Below are positions 11,404 through 23,609 of a stretch of DNA of 64,000 nt, piece by piece. The translations under genes were made by a program, and so were the position numbers. The notes below the pieces were generated by a model that saw nothing but the letters and a program-made list of their open reading frames with translations, had not been told where the DNA came from and made no database searches. The stretch spans positions 3,472,001 to 3,536,000 of the forward strand of contig CP085833.1 in NCBI GenBank assembly GCA_020809705.1, given 5' to 3'. The stretch's first letter is position 1, and every line of letters starts with the position of its first letter. This DNA is from Calonectria ilicicola (Eukaryota > Ascomycota > Sordariomycetes > Hypocreales > Nectriaceae).

Positions 11404-14400
11404 AGGCAAAGCACGAGAGTGAATGGTTGGTTGAGACGAGAGCGGTTCACGGATGGAAGCACACACAACGAAACCTGCACGAAAGCTATCTGCTCATTTT
11501 ATGGATGCAACTGCAACGCATAATTTCGCCTGGCGATGTTGATTTTGTCCTGAATCAAGGCAGAGCATGCGCTTTAAGGCAGCGGTATGGATGGGAGGGG
11601 GTTGATAAGTGGTATATGGACACGAAGACTGGCCATTGGCAGTAGAGATACGATACCCGTGGCGCGAGACGGCGCCCGCAACGGCAATGTGAGATTTGAA
11701 GGCCTATTTTTGAGGCTATCGCGATTAACGACGTACTTCATCTGATTTGAATATTCGCTTTGGAGGGTTGTGAGATGAGACATTGGGAAAGGAGCTGGAT
11801 GGGGTGCTATGCAGCTGGCTTAGCTGGGACAAGCAGTTGCTGTTTTCTCAACGATGGTGCAGGGCATAGCATTTTGTCCAAAGACGACACTCATGATGAC
11901 CACGATGCCCTACGATGGTGCGTCAGGTTTGGATGCCAACCGCAACAGGAGGAGCGTTGTATGGCCAAGGCTAGCCTCTAGCATTGCCCACGCGTCGGCC
12001 GGCATCACCATCATTGGCGGACAGCCCGTAACGGTTTGCGTCTATAGACGGCAAAGGGACAAGGCTCCGAGACAGAGCCGTCTTTTAGGGTCACATCAAA
12101 ACGGGGAGGAGGGGCGACCATGCGCACTAGCGAAGTGGCAGCCTCGCAGGTGCTAATGTGAGTGTTTAGTGTTGTATTGCAGCGACATCGGGAGGGCTGA
12201 TCGGGAAAATGATTGTTGGTCTTGGGATGGGATCCCGTGAGCCGCCCCTCGCAAAGCCTAGGGGTGTTGAGGGAACTTAGGCGGTGGAGAGAGAAGCTGC
12301 AAGGTTGGTGTCGATATTGTGTGAAGATGACCATCCCATGTGGCAGCACTATAGAGGATGGTTCGCTCATTGTTCCATTAATGTGACAGTTACCGGTGGA
12401 CTGGTGCTGACGAAATGACTCAACGCGAGTGGTGTAGAGCATCTAAAACTTGGGGATCGTTCTGGATCCTGGACCTGGATGGATCTCAGACTAGCTAACG
12501 ATCAAGCTGTTACGACACAGGGGAGTGCATGATAAGAATAACGATGGGTGTTTATGAGCTTGCGTGAGTAGAGTGAAGCGAAGGTGAGTGAGTGAGTGGA
12601 GGAGTCACGATACGAGAAACACTCTTTCTCGGATTGAAAGAATTTTCGGTTTTGGCGCCTGTTGGTTGAGGTTGATTGTCGTATCTTGGTTTTTCTAAAC
12701 TTGGCTGCCGGGCCTGCATCAGATGCAGCAGTCATGGTACGCTGGGTTGTTCCCTGCTCGTAGGTTGTCGGGGGGAGCCAGGGATCACAAGACCCCAACG
12801 ATCGTCCTCATGGCGGTAATTTTTGGCGACGTTGGATTGAACTCTGTGGCAGTCCAACGTGTGCATGTCGGCCTGCGGGCATCGCGACGCTATCCGGGAT
12901 TGGCTTGGCACGCGGGGGATGCTCCAGAAATCGGAACGTGGACGACGCTGAGGTGCATTACTCGCTCATTGGGACGATACACGGACCAAGAGGGCGGGAC
13001 CTGAATGACCATGTACCGCTGAGTACTGTACCTGTGTACCTGTAGGCGGTCGCGAAGCCTACCTCTGTGCTGTTCCCATGGCACTTGGTGGGATTTTCCG
13101 GCATATGCATCTCTGCATCCCGCCTTTTTGCCTAGAAACCAATGTCCCATGGTCCAGCACTCCGTGACCACTGGGCACCGCTCGTGGGCGGATCCCGTGA
13201 CCCCCGGTGGCTAGCTGACTGATTGACCTGCTTGCCTGAGGCCCAGCCCGCCATTCCTTTGGTCAGCCAGCCTCTCGAGACCCAGTCCGAGGTGATATCG
13301 AACATCCAGATGCCAAGCCCGGCCGGCTGGTGGAACCAGCGATGCCCTGGACGCTCTGTATTCGTATTGGGGGTTTGAGCCGCGGGCATCTCACCGGACA
13401 CTCGGTCGTTAGTGGTAGGCATCGCCCATGCAGGTGAATGGGCTATTGCTTGCTTCTTTGCCCTGTAGATGCGCCTGTGCAACGACCAACTTTGACCTTT
13501 GGTTGTACGAGGCGTGGCACTTCGACAGCTGGCTGACGTACGCAAATTCTTGGACTTGAAGGTGTGGTGTCCTGAAACTGCAGTTACCGGACTGGCCTTG
13601 CTTCCTTTTTTTGAGTCTCAGATGGCTGTTGAAGGGTGATCAGCAACAGCCACAGTGTTGGTGGTGGTGACTTTGGGGATCCGTGATTCGACAGTTCAGC
13701 GCAGTGCAGGCCCCTTGCTTGCTGGCCGATCACTCAGCTTGGCTCCCAGGCAGGAGTTTGAGGCGCGGAACAAGGCTTGGCTTTGGGCCAAACACGCAGT
13801 GGGCCATAAGCAGCGCATTGTATCGATGCGTCGTAAAGACGCCCGGATATCCGAGAAGGGGTTGGTACATGGGAAATCTCCGGAGTACATAGTTTACACT
13901 ACAACGTGGGGCTGATGGTCGGTACCCCTCCCCGAGGCTGGGTCGCTTAGATCAAGGCATCCGTGTTGCGCATGTGAGAAAAGAAAGGCGAACCTTGGGG
14001 GAGGAGCATTAGGGATTAGGCACGGGAAGTGAGGCCGTCGGTGGAGAGAATGGGACTGCCCTGAATGGGGTTTGGCGAGAGGGCGGGCCCTTTGTTGTCA
14101 GTGTTTATGCTTGCAAGGGACAGGTCCTGACGACGCCAACCATGCAAAACCAAGCGCTGTTCATCCGCCCTTGCGCACAACTAATGCCAAAGGGGGCCGT
14201 GTAAGTGCGCTCGCCAATGGCAATCAACACAATGGAACATTTTTTTGCTACATTCTTTGGTGCTGCAGGCTTGGACCGTGCTGTCAAGCAATTGACTCTA
14301 AACAGGAACCAAGTGTGTCACGCTGGACCACGGACAAACGGTGAAAGGGCCCCCTGGCCACACCTCTCGGATAGACGACGAAAGGGCGATCCGGGGCGGA

Positions 14401-15690
14401 GCCTGGCCCCCCGAGTGCAGGCGGACCTGACGACACCACGATGGTGGCGGCGGAGGCGCAGCGCGTTTCTTTTGCGACTCTCTGAGTTTCCTGGCTGATG
14501 ACTAAAGACTGCGTGCAGGGCGGGCCTCTTTTCTGCAAGTGCGAAAATCTGGACAATAAGTCTATTGCACGGAACCAACGTCGTCATACTTCCTCGCCCG
14601 TAAACTTAAACAAAGAAAGGTGTCAGAAAGAAGGGAGAGAAGGTAGAAAAAATATCGGATGCCGGTAGTAAGTAGCCTTGCACTTGTGGGCGGGCGTGTG
14701 AGTGGGTGCCAGGAACGCCCGTCGAGCGAGTGGCCCATTCGTCCAAAGCAAGGCACAGGATGTTGTTTTGGGCCAACTGGCGGCTGGTCCTCGGAGTACT
14801 TGGCGACTAGTGGAATCGGAACGGGCCTAAGGTACAGCGCGGTACAGGACCCTGAGTGTACCTGGGAGCGCTGGGGGTGTCTGTTTGTCTGGCGTCTGGC
14901 GCCTCTGGGTGGGTGAGTGGGTGACTGACTGACTGAGTGCTTCCTCGCTGACACCGCCATCACGTATTCGTACTCTGCCTTGTGTCTGGCCCTGCCCATC
15001 CATCCTCCAGCTGTTCCCCCATCCTCCCGGGAGACTCACTTACACTGACCATGTCTCAATACACCGCTGCCTCGCTCAGATGCACCCAACAGGCCCTGGC
15101 CAGACAACCCACCCTCTGCCCTCTGCCCTATTTGGGCCGTATCTTCCAGGGATCAACAAGGGAACAACACCTCGGCCAGAGCGTGGCGCACCCAACCAAT
15201 CCTTTCCCTTCCCGTCAAGTGTCAAACACACACTCGCTCACATCCACATGTCCCTAGTCAAGCACACGCCCCTAGAGCCTGGTCCAGAAGGAGCCAGCGA
15301 GCTAACGCCCCCCATCCACCATGCACGGCTCCGTCCCAGGCCATCCTGGTCCGTTCTAGGCGCCTCGTTTCTGTCTTGTCTTGCTCTCACTCACTCTCTT
15401 CCTCCATCGCACCCCATCCCTCCAGGCCTGGCCCAGCCGCGCGACCTGCCGCCTGCGGCATCGTAAATCCTCTCGTTCTTCGTCATGTGCATATAGCTGG
15501 CGCATTCCCTCTCCCCCCGTTCACCTTTCTGCCTCTTCCCCCCTTCCGCCTTGTCCTTGTTACTTACACATCCCCACTACCGGCCGTCCCGGAGGTCTGC
15601 CATATCCGTCCCGGCCCGTCCTCCACATCAACCCTCCGATACTCGCTTCCCAATCGCACTTCAGGGCAGCTGCCCGTCGCCCTGCCGGCC
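11404..15690. other. 4.3-kb gene-free region upstream of VPS62
   Basis: I find no supportable gene. Many open frames overlap on both strands, but they are GC-driven, lack domain resemblance and are not joined by convincing introns. A double TGTACCTG occurs at 13027-13042 and another TGTACCT at 14857-14863. The last 600 bp are C/T-rich leader sequence, open in the VPS62 frame from 15376. Confidence 0.55.
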
Positions 15691-17205
15691 ATGTATTGGC
15701 TTCGTCGATTCACCATCGCCATCGGCTTTTTGGCGTGTTTCTCGTTTGTTGCATGGCTTGCACCCCGTATGCTCGATCCCACCACTCAGGGCCCCGAAAA
15801 GCGTGCAAGAGATCGACGCTGGGTTAACAGCAGCCCATATTTCTGGGACCGCCAGGCCTGCCGCTGGATTGGCATCTGTGGTCTTCATCATCTTCGCAGC
15901 GACCCTGCCAGTCATGGTGAGCCCGAGGAGCCGCCCAAGGATGCATGGCGCGATTTGAAACGCCGAGCTGAAGACCATGCTTTGCGCTGGGAGCCCGAAC
16001 AAGTGCCCCGCCAGGATCACAAGCGAAACGTTCACCAGCGACGCAAAATCCTAAAAGAAATCCCCGACTACGTGACCAAGTATGCGCCGCTGGTCCACCT
16101 TTACTCAGGCGAGGAGTTCTGGCCCTCAGACATTCGTGAACATGTCGAGCACATGACTGTTTATGTCGACGAGGAACCTCTTAATTCCACAACCAAATGG
16201 ACCCTCGACAACCTACACCAGCTAAACAAACTCGGCGGCAAGATAATCCTTCACAGCAATGACGACGTCGAGGATCGCCCAATCTGGCTACACAGTCATT
16301 TCAACAGGCCCAAGGCATTCCCCGAGGGCGATGATGATCTGGATGTGGCCCCTCCACCTATTGACCATACTCCAAACCGCCCTGAGCTCAGGGAGGGCTC
16401 TTCTTGGTATGATGTAGGCAAATCACTTCCGCTTCACAGAATCGACGACCCTCGAAACCGCCCGTTCCAGCACAGGGAGAAACTCGTCTCCCGTGGCCAC
16501 AAGCCTGACGACAGTGGCTACTCGAGCGCACCCGCCGTGCTCGTGATGGTTGACAAGGGATCAGGCATTGTCGACGCCTTCTGGTTCTTCTTTTACTCTT
16601 ACAACCTGGGCCAGACTGTCTTCGATATCCGCTTCGGCAACCATGTGGGCGATTGGGAGCACTGCATGATCCGCTTCGAACACGGCGAGCCCCGAGGCAT
16701 CTTCTTCTCCGAGCACGAAGGAGGACAGGCTTATGCATTTGAGGCCATTGAGAAGCGTGGCCATCGCCCAGTCATCTATTCGGCGGTCGGATCGCATGCC
16801 ATGTACGCGATGCCTGGCCGACACTCTTACATCCTTCCTTTCAACATGCTCAAAGATGTGTCGGACAAGGGACCCCTGTGGGACCCATCGCTGAACAACT
16901 ACGCCTACCACTACGACTATGTGAAGGACTACGGCGAGGATACAGACGAACTTGACCAGCCAGAGAGTCTCGTGCCCGCTGCCTCAAATCCACATGCTCC
17001 GACGTCGTGGTTCCACTACCGCGGCCGCTGGGGCGACGAGGTGTATTCCCTGGCGGACCCCCGACAGTGGCGCTTCTTCGGCCAATACCACTACGTCACC
17101 GGCCCAGATGGTCCCAAGTTCAAGACGCTGGATCGCGAAAAGATGTGCCAGAATGTTAGATGCAAGATTTCCTACCGACTCGATCCCAAGGGAACCTGGT
17201 ACTAG
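15691..17205 (+). CDS. VPS62: Vacuolar protein sorting protein 62 family
   Basis: Member of the Vps62 (DUF946-like) family; yeast Vps62 is linked to sorting of cargo from cytoplasm to vacuole, with no known biochemistry. It is a single exon of 504 aa. The N-terminus MYWLRRFTIAIGFLACFSFVAWLAP has one hydrophobic segment (about residues 7-24) that fits a signal anchor. The family core follows: DYVTKYAPLVHLYSGEEFWPSDIREHVEH (about 125-155), DAFWFFFYSYNLGQTVFDIRFGNHVGDWEH (about 295-325), YSAVGSHAMYAMPGRH and WFHYRGRWGDEVY. The frame is open further upstream to 15376, but that 105-codon extension is Pro/Ser-rich leader-like sequence; 15691 has G at -3 and places the anchor at the N-terminus. Confidence 0.92.
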   Translation: MYWLRRFTIAIGFLACFSFVAWLAPRMLDPTTQGPEKRARDRRWVNSSPYFWDRQACRWIGICGLHHLRSDPASHGEPEEPPKDAWRDLKRRAEDHALRWEPEQVPRQDHKRNVHQRRKILKEIPDYVTKYAPLVHLYSGEEFWPSDIREHVEHMTVYVDEEPLNSTTKWTLDNLHQLNKLGGKIILHSNDDVEDRPIWLHSHFNRPKAFPEGDDDLDVAPPPIDHTPNRPELREGSSWYDVGKSLPLHRIDDPRNRPFQHREKLVSRGHKPDDSGYSSAPAVLVMVDKGSGIVDAFWFFFYSYNLGQTVFDIRFGNHVGDWEHCMIRFEHGEPRGIFFSEHEGGQAYAFEAIEKRGHRPVIYSAVGSHAMYAMPGRHSYILPFNMLKDVSDKGPLWDPSLNNYAYHYDYVKDYGEDTDELDQPESLVPAASNPHAPTSWFHYRGRWGDEVYSLADPRQWRFFGQYHYVTGPDGPKFKTLDREKMCQNVRCKISYRLDPKGTWY

Positions 17206-18864
17206 AACTGCATTGCATACATAGCGTGTATCACTCTGGTTTATGTGCTTTCACGGCTTATATTGTTTTCCGGGCGTTTTACTGGATTTACTTCTATTTC
17301 TTCGGGTTCTCATGGTTCCACAAACCGTTGGGACATTACTCGACATGATACACATATACCTCGGAGCAAATTCGGATGCCCAAAAAAAAACGAGTCAGGC
17401 ATGCTCTTTTTTTTTTTTTCGTTCTTTGTCACGCCGCTTCCGTAGTGTCGGCGCAAACTCGCCGCACTTCGGCGGTGGGGCTGCAGTACTCGTATTCGGA
17501 TAAGGTATAAGGTCGCGTGTTTTTGGGAAAATGGATGGGCTGGTTTGGCATTAGATGGGCATAGCTTTACGGTGTTTTGTTTTGCAAGGCGTGGGCTTTG
17601 CAGGGTGCTCTTGGAGAATTTTTTAGAAGCCATTGCATTGCATTGGCTCTTGGATATGCTTTTTTTTCCCCTGGATGTTCTTTAGGATGGAAGATGCGAC
17701 CATGACAGGAGATAATGATGGGAGCGAGGGGACTTGATACCCAATGCCACTTTAACGCAATAGAGAAAGATCTTCATGACGTTCTTTGCTTTTCCGTAGC
17801 GCTCGTGAAATCGGTGACCAATGGATGGGCAAACCATACAATCATGCTTATGAAGGCGTGTCGCACTCTCCGTGATATGCCCGCAGACCCCAGGCACCAG
17901 CCATTGGCTTTTACTAGACCGTCCTGGGCAATTAACTCTGCCAATGCAGATGGGCCAGATGCCGTGATTCGCAGATCCCGCAGCTCCCGGGTTGACAAAA
18001 CACATTTGGCCCCGCGAGTGTGCATACATGGGGACGCCGCCGGCTCCTCGCTCCACCCGCTGGCTCCGTCAGCCGTCAGCAAAGCAGCATCAATCATCAT
18101 TGCCAAGGCGACGAGCATTTCTAATCGCAGCCGGGTATCCGGATAAAAAACAAAAAAAGAAAAGGGTATACGGCAACACACGCGTAGGCCAAGACTGCTT
18201 CACCTCGATCACACGGGCAAGATTCGGGGAGAGCGAAGGACCGCCGCCCGGAGCTGAGGCATGGACAACGCACGCACGCATTTGGGCAATGAGACAAGGT
18301 CTAGCAAATACGAAGGCGCTTTGTGGATTCTGGAACAATGGGTGGCGATGGTATATCTGCATCTAGTACATGGCCAACAAGAAAAAGCTGAGAGAGATGT
18401 CCCCAACGTCGATCCTGTACACCAAGCCAAGAGAAAAAACAAACCGATCCGTCCCGCTATAATCAGCGCTTGCAAGACAATATTCCCGCCCGATCCGGAA
18501 CGAATGAACCACACCCCTCCCACCAAAACAAGAAAACATCTTTGCCCGTACACGTCCGCAATCCGTTTACCGTAATAATAGTACGCCAGTGTCATTCCCT
18601 TGTAAGATGAGTGACTGCCTGAGCCTCCTGCAACGCCTCTTGAAGCACGCTCCATACAAAACGCCAAGGATTATCAGCAAGGAAAAAAGAAATCCGTATA
18701 TACAGCAATAATAATAGTATGAAAAAAACGCCGAGTGAAGTATGTCGTTGATAGTGTAGCACAAAGGTCGCCGAGTATGAGTATAAGTAAAGTCGCTTCG
18801 TTCATGTCTTGATTCAATTTGACATCATAAGCCCAGATCAATAGGCGTCATCCAGACTCGTTCA
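17206..18864. other. Convergent intergenic region (1.7 kb)
   Basis: This lies between the 3' ends of VPS62 and the Cys/His-rich protein gene. It has an A9 run near 17384 and a T13 run near 17407. No gene is supported; a minus-strand frame at 18209-18667 has hydrophobic stretches but nothing I recognise. Confidence 0.5.
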
Positions 18865-21651
18865 TCATCGTCCGTTCTCGTCGTCTTCGTGAATTTGAAA
18901 CTCGGTGTTATCGTTGGTAGGCCAGGCGCTTTGTGTGCTGGGGTATTCAGATGGCTGGCTGCTGACGTTGCTGCCCTGGGACGCCTCTTGAGGATCGATA
19001 TTCTCTCCATCTGAAATACGATCCTGATCCTCAATCCCGGGCCATGGCTGGTCTTCGGGTAGCCAGTGTTGAGATTCTGGGCCGGCATGGACTTCGACTT
19101 GAGCCATCTCCCCGATACTGATATCGCTCTCATCATCGTCATACATACCATCAGACCCACTCTCGTAGATATTAATATCAAAATCTGGATCATCGTCCGA
19201 GGCATACTGCGGAACGGCTTGATTCGCGCTGCTGCCTCGGATGCCCCTGACTTCTTGAAGCGGGGCATTGCTGTACGGTGTAGCATATGCAAATGGCGTA
19301 GTACCTCGACCCGGCTGGCGATCACTCAGGCCCAGTGGCATCGGACTAGGCGAGGCAGTCCACCTCGGTGTAAACCGGTGACGGCTGGGTGACCGAGTGC
19401 TTCGTCGCCTCTTTACGATTGCCGAGGCTGGCCCAGCCTGAGCAGCGTGGACAGCTGGAGATGAGCGTCGACTCTGGCCATAGGAGGCGACTCGGCGTCT
19501 ACTGAGAGCAGGCGAGTTTTGAGTCTGAGCCGTCATTGGCACAGAAGAGGTTCGGATATGAGGTGGCCGAGACGCTCTTCTGCCTGTCAACATCGGAGAC
19601 TGGACCCTGGTCACAGCTGGACTCGCTGACCGGAATGTAGACAAGGCCGGGAAATACTGCTGCGACGGAGAAGACGAAAGGGTGCGTTGTCGCTCCCGTC
19701 GGATGCTACTAGAAGGGTTTACACGAGGTTGCTCATCAAGCAGGTCATTCCATGACCAAGAAGCTTCGCCCGCATTAGAGCCTGTGGCATTTTGCGATCC
19801 TTCGCCATGATGGGGGCTCATTTCCTTGAGCCTCTGCCACGTCCAGCCAGCGTCGAACGCTTGGTGGTCCTGGAGATAGGCATCAGGCTGCGTAATAAAC
19901 AGCCTAGGTTCTGATGACCTCATCATTACTGAATTAAGAAATTGAACATCCCAAAGCGCGGGCGTCGTCATTTCGGCCGGGCTAAGGAACCGCAGTCGGG
20001 AATCCTTGTGAATCTTACGCAAAGGAACCCAAGCTGACTGTAGACCCAAAAACGATGTTATGCGTGCGTCCGGGGCTTGTGGGCGAGAGAAGATCTCCAT
20101 CTCGCGGAATACATTGCAAAATGCATCGTTCATGGCCATTGAAACACTTCGAGCATCAGGGCCCTTGACAGACACCGTCTTGACCAACCCACGACTTCGA
20201 AGTCGTTGATCAATAACGTGCTTATCGCTATATGCTTTAGGCAACAGCCATTTCGATTCGTCTCCAGCCGTAGCCCAATCAGCATACAGAGGTGACTGAG
20301 ATCGTAGTGTCGCAGTGCTATGTGTCATGGGGAGTTGGGTCCAGTCGTCACTGGCAATGAGCGGTTCAGTCTTGAATTCATGGGCGTCCTGCCAAACCTT
20401 CTTCAAAGGGAATGGTAGAAAGACAACCTCGACTTCCCATGGATGGGCAGGTGAGGGCATCAAAGACTGGAGATGAGCGAGCTGAGCTTGTAAAGATTGA
20501 ACTTGACTGTACAGTTCCTGAGAATGAGTTGGTCGGCTTGTAATGCTGGTAGACACTGAAACCATACTGGCGTCATCCCCACGCCGTGACATGACACTAT
20601 TGTTATCGTTGACAAGCTTCTCGACTTCCTCAACTCTGCTCTCAAGCTCGGTTATACGGACATCCGTATGGTCATATTTCTCCTGGCATTCCTCATGGCC
20701 TGTGACTGTAAATGAAACCGTTTCCAGGCGATCAAGGCGCTGGTCGTGACCACCCACGGTCTCTGTGAGATTCTTAAAAGCACGCTGGGAGACACCATTA
20801 AACTTAGCAAGTCTTGGTTCGGCCTCGGTAGATGTATCAGCCTGGGGGGTGTCTGGGCCAAGTTGATCCTGGGTAACAAAGACAAACGAATCGGCTGGAG
20901 CGGTAGGTCCTTCTGATGCTGGGGCTTCTATGGCGGCCTGGGGTTTTTCCTGTAATGGTGTAAGGGAGGTTCTGGGTCCAGGGACAGTGCTCAACGTTTG
21001 GAGACCTTTCCCGGCAAAGGGTCTAAGATATTTGGCCTGGGCTGATGAAACCGTGGAAGCTGCTTGGGACGGCATCAAACACTGTGATGGAATGGGGGGC
21101 ATTGGGCCAGCATGCGGTTGCGACTGAATAAAGCAACCCCAACTTAACGTATCCGGGATTGAAGTGCCCGCGGTTTGGCTTATGGGATTTTTGGCGCCGA
21201 GATTGGGATCCTCGGGGGTTCTGTGAATAAAGGAGAGAGTTGCTGGGGCGCTAAAGCTGGGAAAGTCCATTCCAGGTACAGCTGGTGGTGTTTTCAGGAC
21301 CAGGTCCATGACGGGACTCAAGGGTTCTCGGCCAGTCCTGGGCTTTTCGTTCTCCTGTCCCGGGACGTTGGCATCCAGGATCGGAATATCACGGTCTCCT
21401 TCCTCGTGGTAGCAAGCATGGTGATTGCACATGCACCAATGGGTCTGGTCCGGAGCTAGAGAGCTTCCATTGTTACGGCCCCAGAACCGACGACATCCGC
21501 ATTTGGCTCCATTAGCTCCGGGGCTTAGGTCGACAAAGTTGCAGGCTCCTCCGGGAATGAAAGCGCTTGGGTTCTTGACAACGGGTGCGTCTGTGTAGAT
21601 GTCGAAAGGGTTGGCAGCGAAGTTGGACGGTTCGAAGGGAGGTGCGGCCAT
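18865..21651 (-). CDS. Unrecognised 928-aa protein with N-terminal Cys/His cluster
   Basis: I do not recognise this protein. It is one uninterrupted frame from ATG 21651. Residues 37-82 form a compact Cys/His cluster, C37-x13-C51-x-C53-x19-C73-x-C75-x2-H78-x-C80-x-H82, that could bind zinc. A predicted coiled coil spans about 281-400 (AFKNLTETVGGHDQRLDRLE...ITELESRVEEVEKLV). A folded-looking block follows at about 403-640 starting HPWEVEVVFLPFPLKKVW and ending near AFDAGWTWQRLKEM. The C-terminal third is Ser/Arg/Pro-rich with SPSRHRFTPRW-type motifs and an acidic end (DDDPDFDINIYESGSDG). An N-terminal zinc-like module, coiled coil and basic Ser/Arg tail suggest a scaffold or nuclear regulator, but that is speculation. 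A TATA-like element lies 350 bp upstream. Confidence 0.85.
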   Translation of the reverse strand: MAAPPFEPSNFAANPFDIYTDAPVVKNPSAFIPGGACNFVDLSPGANGAKCGCRRFWGRNNGSSLAPDQTHWCMCNHHACYHEEGDRDIPILDANVPGQENEKPRTGREPLSPVMDLVLKTPPAVPGMDFPSFSAPATLSFIHRTPEDPNLGAKNPISQTAGTSIPDTLSWGCFIQSQPHAGPMPPIPSQCLMPSQAASTVSSAQAKYLRPFAGKGLQTLSTVPGPRTSLTPLQEKPQAAIEAPASEGPTAPADSFVFVTQDQLGPDTPQADTSTEAEPRLAKFNGVSQRAFKNLTETVGGHDQRLDRLETVSFTVTGHEECQEKYDHTDVRITELESRVEEVEKLVNDNNSVMSRRGDDASMVSVSTSITSRPTHSQELYSQVQSLQAQLAHLQSLMPSPAHPWEVEVVFLPFPLKKVWQDAHEFKTEPLIASDDWTQLPMTHSTATLRSQSPLYADWATAGDESKWLLPKAYSDKHVIDQRLRSRGLVKTVSVKGPDARSVSMAMNDAFCNVFREMEIFSRPQAPDARITSFLGLQSAWVPLRKIHKDSRLRFLSPAEMTTPALWDVQFLNSVMMRSSEPRLFITQPDAYLQDHQAFDAGWTWQRLKEMSPHHGEGSQNATGSNAGEASWSWNDLLDEQPRVNPSSSIRRERQRTLSSSPSQQYFPALSTFRSASPAVTRVQSPMLTGRRASRPPHIRTSSVPMTAQTQNSPALSRRRVASYGQSRRSSPAVHAAQAGPASAIVKRRRSTRSPSRHRFTPRWTASPSPMPLGLSDRQPGRGTTPFAYATPYSNAPLQEVRGIRGSSANQAVPQYASDDDPDFDINIYESGSDGMYDDDESDISIGEMAQVEVHAGPESQHWLPEDQPWPGIEDQDRISDGENIDPQEASQGSNVSSQPSEYPSTQSAWPTNDNTEFQIHEDDENGR

Positions 21652-23609
21652 TGGGAGCCGAAGGCGCCCATGTCGCGCGAAGAGAGTCGACTAGGAAGAG
21701 GGGCGATTGAGACGACGATGAGATAAAGGCTCGTGCCTAGCTAGATGGCGAGGTTCGCGTGCTGAGGCTGGGGGATTGAGACTCGAAGTATCCCCAGCCC
21801 GACCAGGCCCGAATGGGTCGCAGGTAAAAAGAGCAAACGCAGCTCAGTTCATCTCTCTAAAAGTTGTTAGTTATGCCCAGAACGGCGGGTATGCGGTGGC
21901 GCGTCGAGTTCCATTTAGGAACCGAGGAATCCAGCAGTAGGACGAACTGACCAGTGCGAGCCGAGAGGAAGCGCGGACGGGAGGCGACGGCTCGCAAACC
22001 TTTTATATAGACGCGAGGCGAGTCGACCAACTGCACACACAAAATAGTGAAGGGCAGGCGGACGAGATGTAGTGGACGAGAACAAATGTTGTGGAGGAGA
22101 GCGAGCGAGCGCGTTGCGCAGCGTTCCCCAGTGCCTTGGCCGGGACCAGGGTGTGCGCAGACGGGGCGGCCAAGGACGACAGGGCGGCGAGAGATACTGG
22201 GTGCGTGGGAGGCGGCCACTGTGCCAGCGACGGTGGTGGTGGGATGGGCGCCTGCTCCACTACAAGTCCGCCTGTGTTGACGCGCGCCCTGTGAACCCTG
22301 CCAAGTCCTATTCCCAGATGCAAATGGTGGCATGGCTGCCTTAATGCGATTCCTAACGGTTGAGAATGGGAGCCAGGAGAAAGGTGAACGGGAACAATTG
22401 TGCGTTGTCATGGTGTGACTTGGTTGGAGCTGTTCAATGGTGTTGAGGCCCAAAGTCGGTGGAAGCTCTATCTCAGCTTCATCTTGCTACGATGTAACGT
22501 GCTGACCTCCAATAATCGTCGACTATGCGCTGTAGGAACCTGAGGCAAGGCACGCTGCATGCACTCTCACTCACTCCACGCACCACAAGCTTCACCATTT
22601 TAGTAGGCCAGCACAATGCACCGGTCGAACTACTGCGCTGTGCTGGCAGACAATGCTTAAAGCAGCGATGCGATTGTCTCATGCCTCGATCCATGTCAAG
22701 TCACTTTGCGAGCTGCCTCTTGCTCAACCCCGCCAAACAAGGCGCCTCTGAGTGCTTTACACGGTGCAGCTTCTCCAGAAGGTACATGGCACGGCATATC
22801 GCGCCATGCCGGGGCCTGGGCCAATGGGGTGCTTCCGCCCCGTCCCACCGCCGCCTGGGCCGTCGCTTCGGGCGTGGTCCGCGGGGCACCTTCTGATGCT
22901 CGCCTGCACCACATCTGACTCAACAGACTACAGTATGTACGGGCAATGTGGTTGTCTGAGGTGGGATATGCTCCCTGGAAAAAGAAACGCCATCAACGGG
23001 CGCACGAGAGCGCCCATCGTGAACTTTGGAGGGGGGGCGCAGGGCAGAAACGGTCGGCGAGCGTGAATGAGGAAGCCATTGTGCAATTGTCGCGCGAGGC
23101 GACCCTGGCCATTGGTCCCAGATCAACAAGCCAAACCTTGACTGAAACTTGACGTGATCTTCACCCCCGGGCCTGGGCGCCACATACTCGACGCTTGGAT
23201 TCAACTCAAAGAGTGAGGCTACACATTGTTTCCCAGCCTCGAGCAGTGGCTGGCTTTGCGCCTCAGGACAGGTTGCGGCCAAGAAGATCAATCCGGTCTT
23301 ACTCCGGGTCATACAACATGGGGAGGAACAGGGTCGCGAAATCATGCATATCCACACAGTGAATGTTCATGTTCATTGCATCCAACCCAGCGCCAAGAGA
23401 AACAAATATATACTGTGTGTATCTCAAACCCAATTCTAAATAGTACTCCTAGATGCCCAATAGCCTGTATGTCCCAATCAAACCCAGTAATGATGCTCAG
23501 TAATACATGGTAGACCACCCGGTCTGTGATGTTGTAAAATGACCTCTATATTCTTTCGCAAGGCATAAAAGACGGTGTGCGCGCCGGCACAATCATGTCC
23601 CGCAGCACT
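21652..23609. other. 2-kb promoter region of the Cys/His-rich protein gene
   Basis: This stretch separates two genes in the same (minus) orientation. It holds a TATA-like box at 22001-22010 and GC-rich sequence further upstream. No gene is supported. Confidence 0.5.
22001..22010 (-). promoter_or_regulatory. TATA-like box
   Basis: The minus strand reads CTATATAAAA followed by GG, about 350 bp upstream of the ATG at 21651. It is the only clear TATA-like element in this promoter. A long 5' leader would follow. Confidence 0.45.

Noticed and set aside
12830..12850. B-box-like GTTCAATCC on the minus strand
   Set aside because: The flanking 5-base stems do not pair and no A box or acceptor stem is found.
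15376..15690. N-terminal extension of VPS62
   Set aside because: The frame is open, but the extension is Pro/Ser-rich leader-like sequence and would bury the signal anchor.
18209..18667. 152-codon minus-strand frame with hydrophobic segments
   Set aside because: It looked like a small membrane protein, but it is in the 3' flank of the neighbouring gene, has no recognisable motif, and overlaps other open frames.
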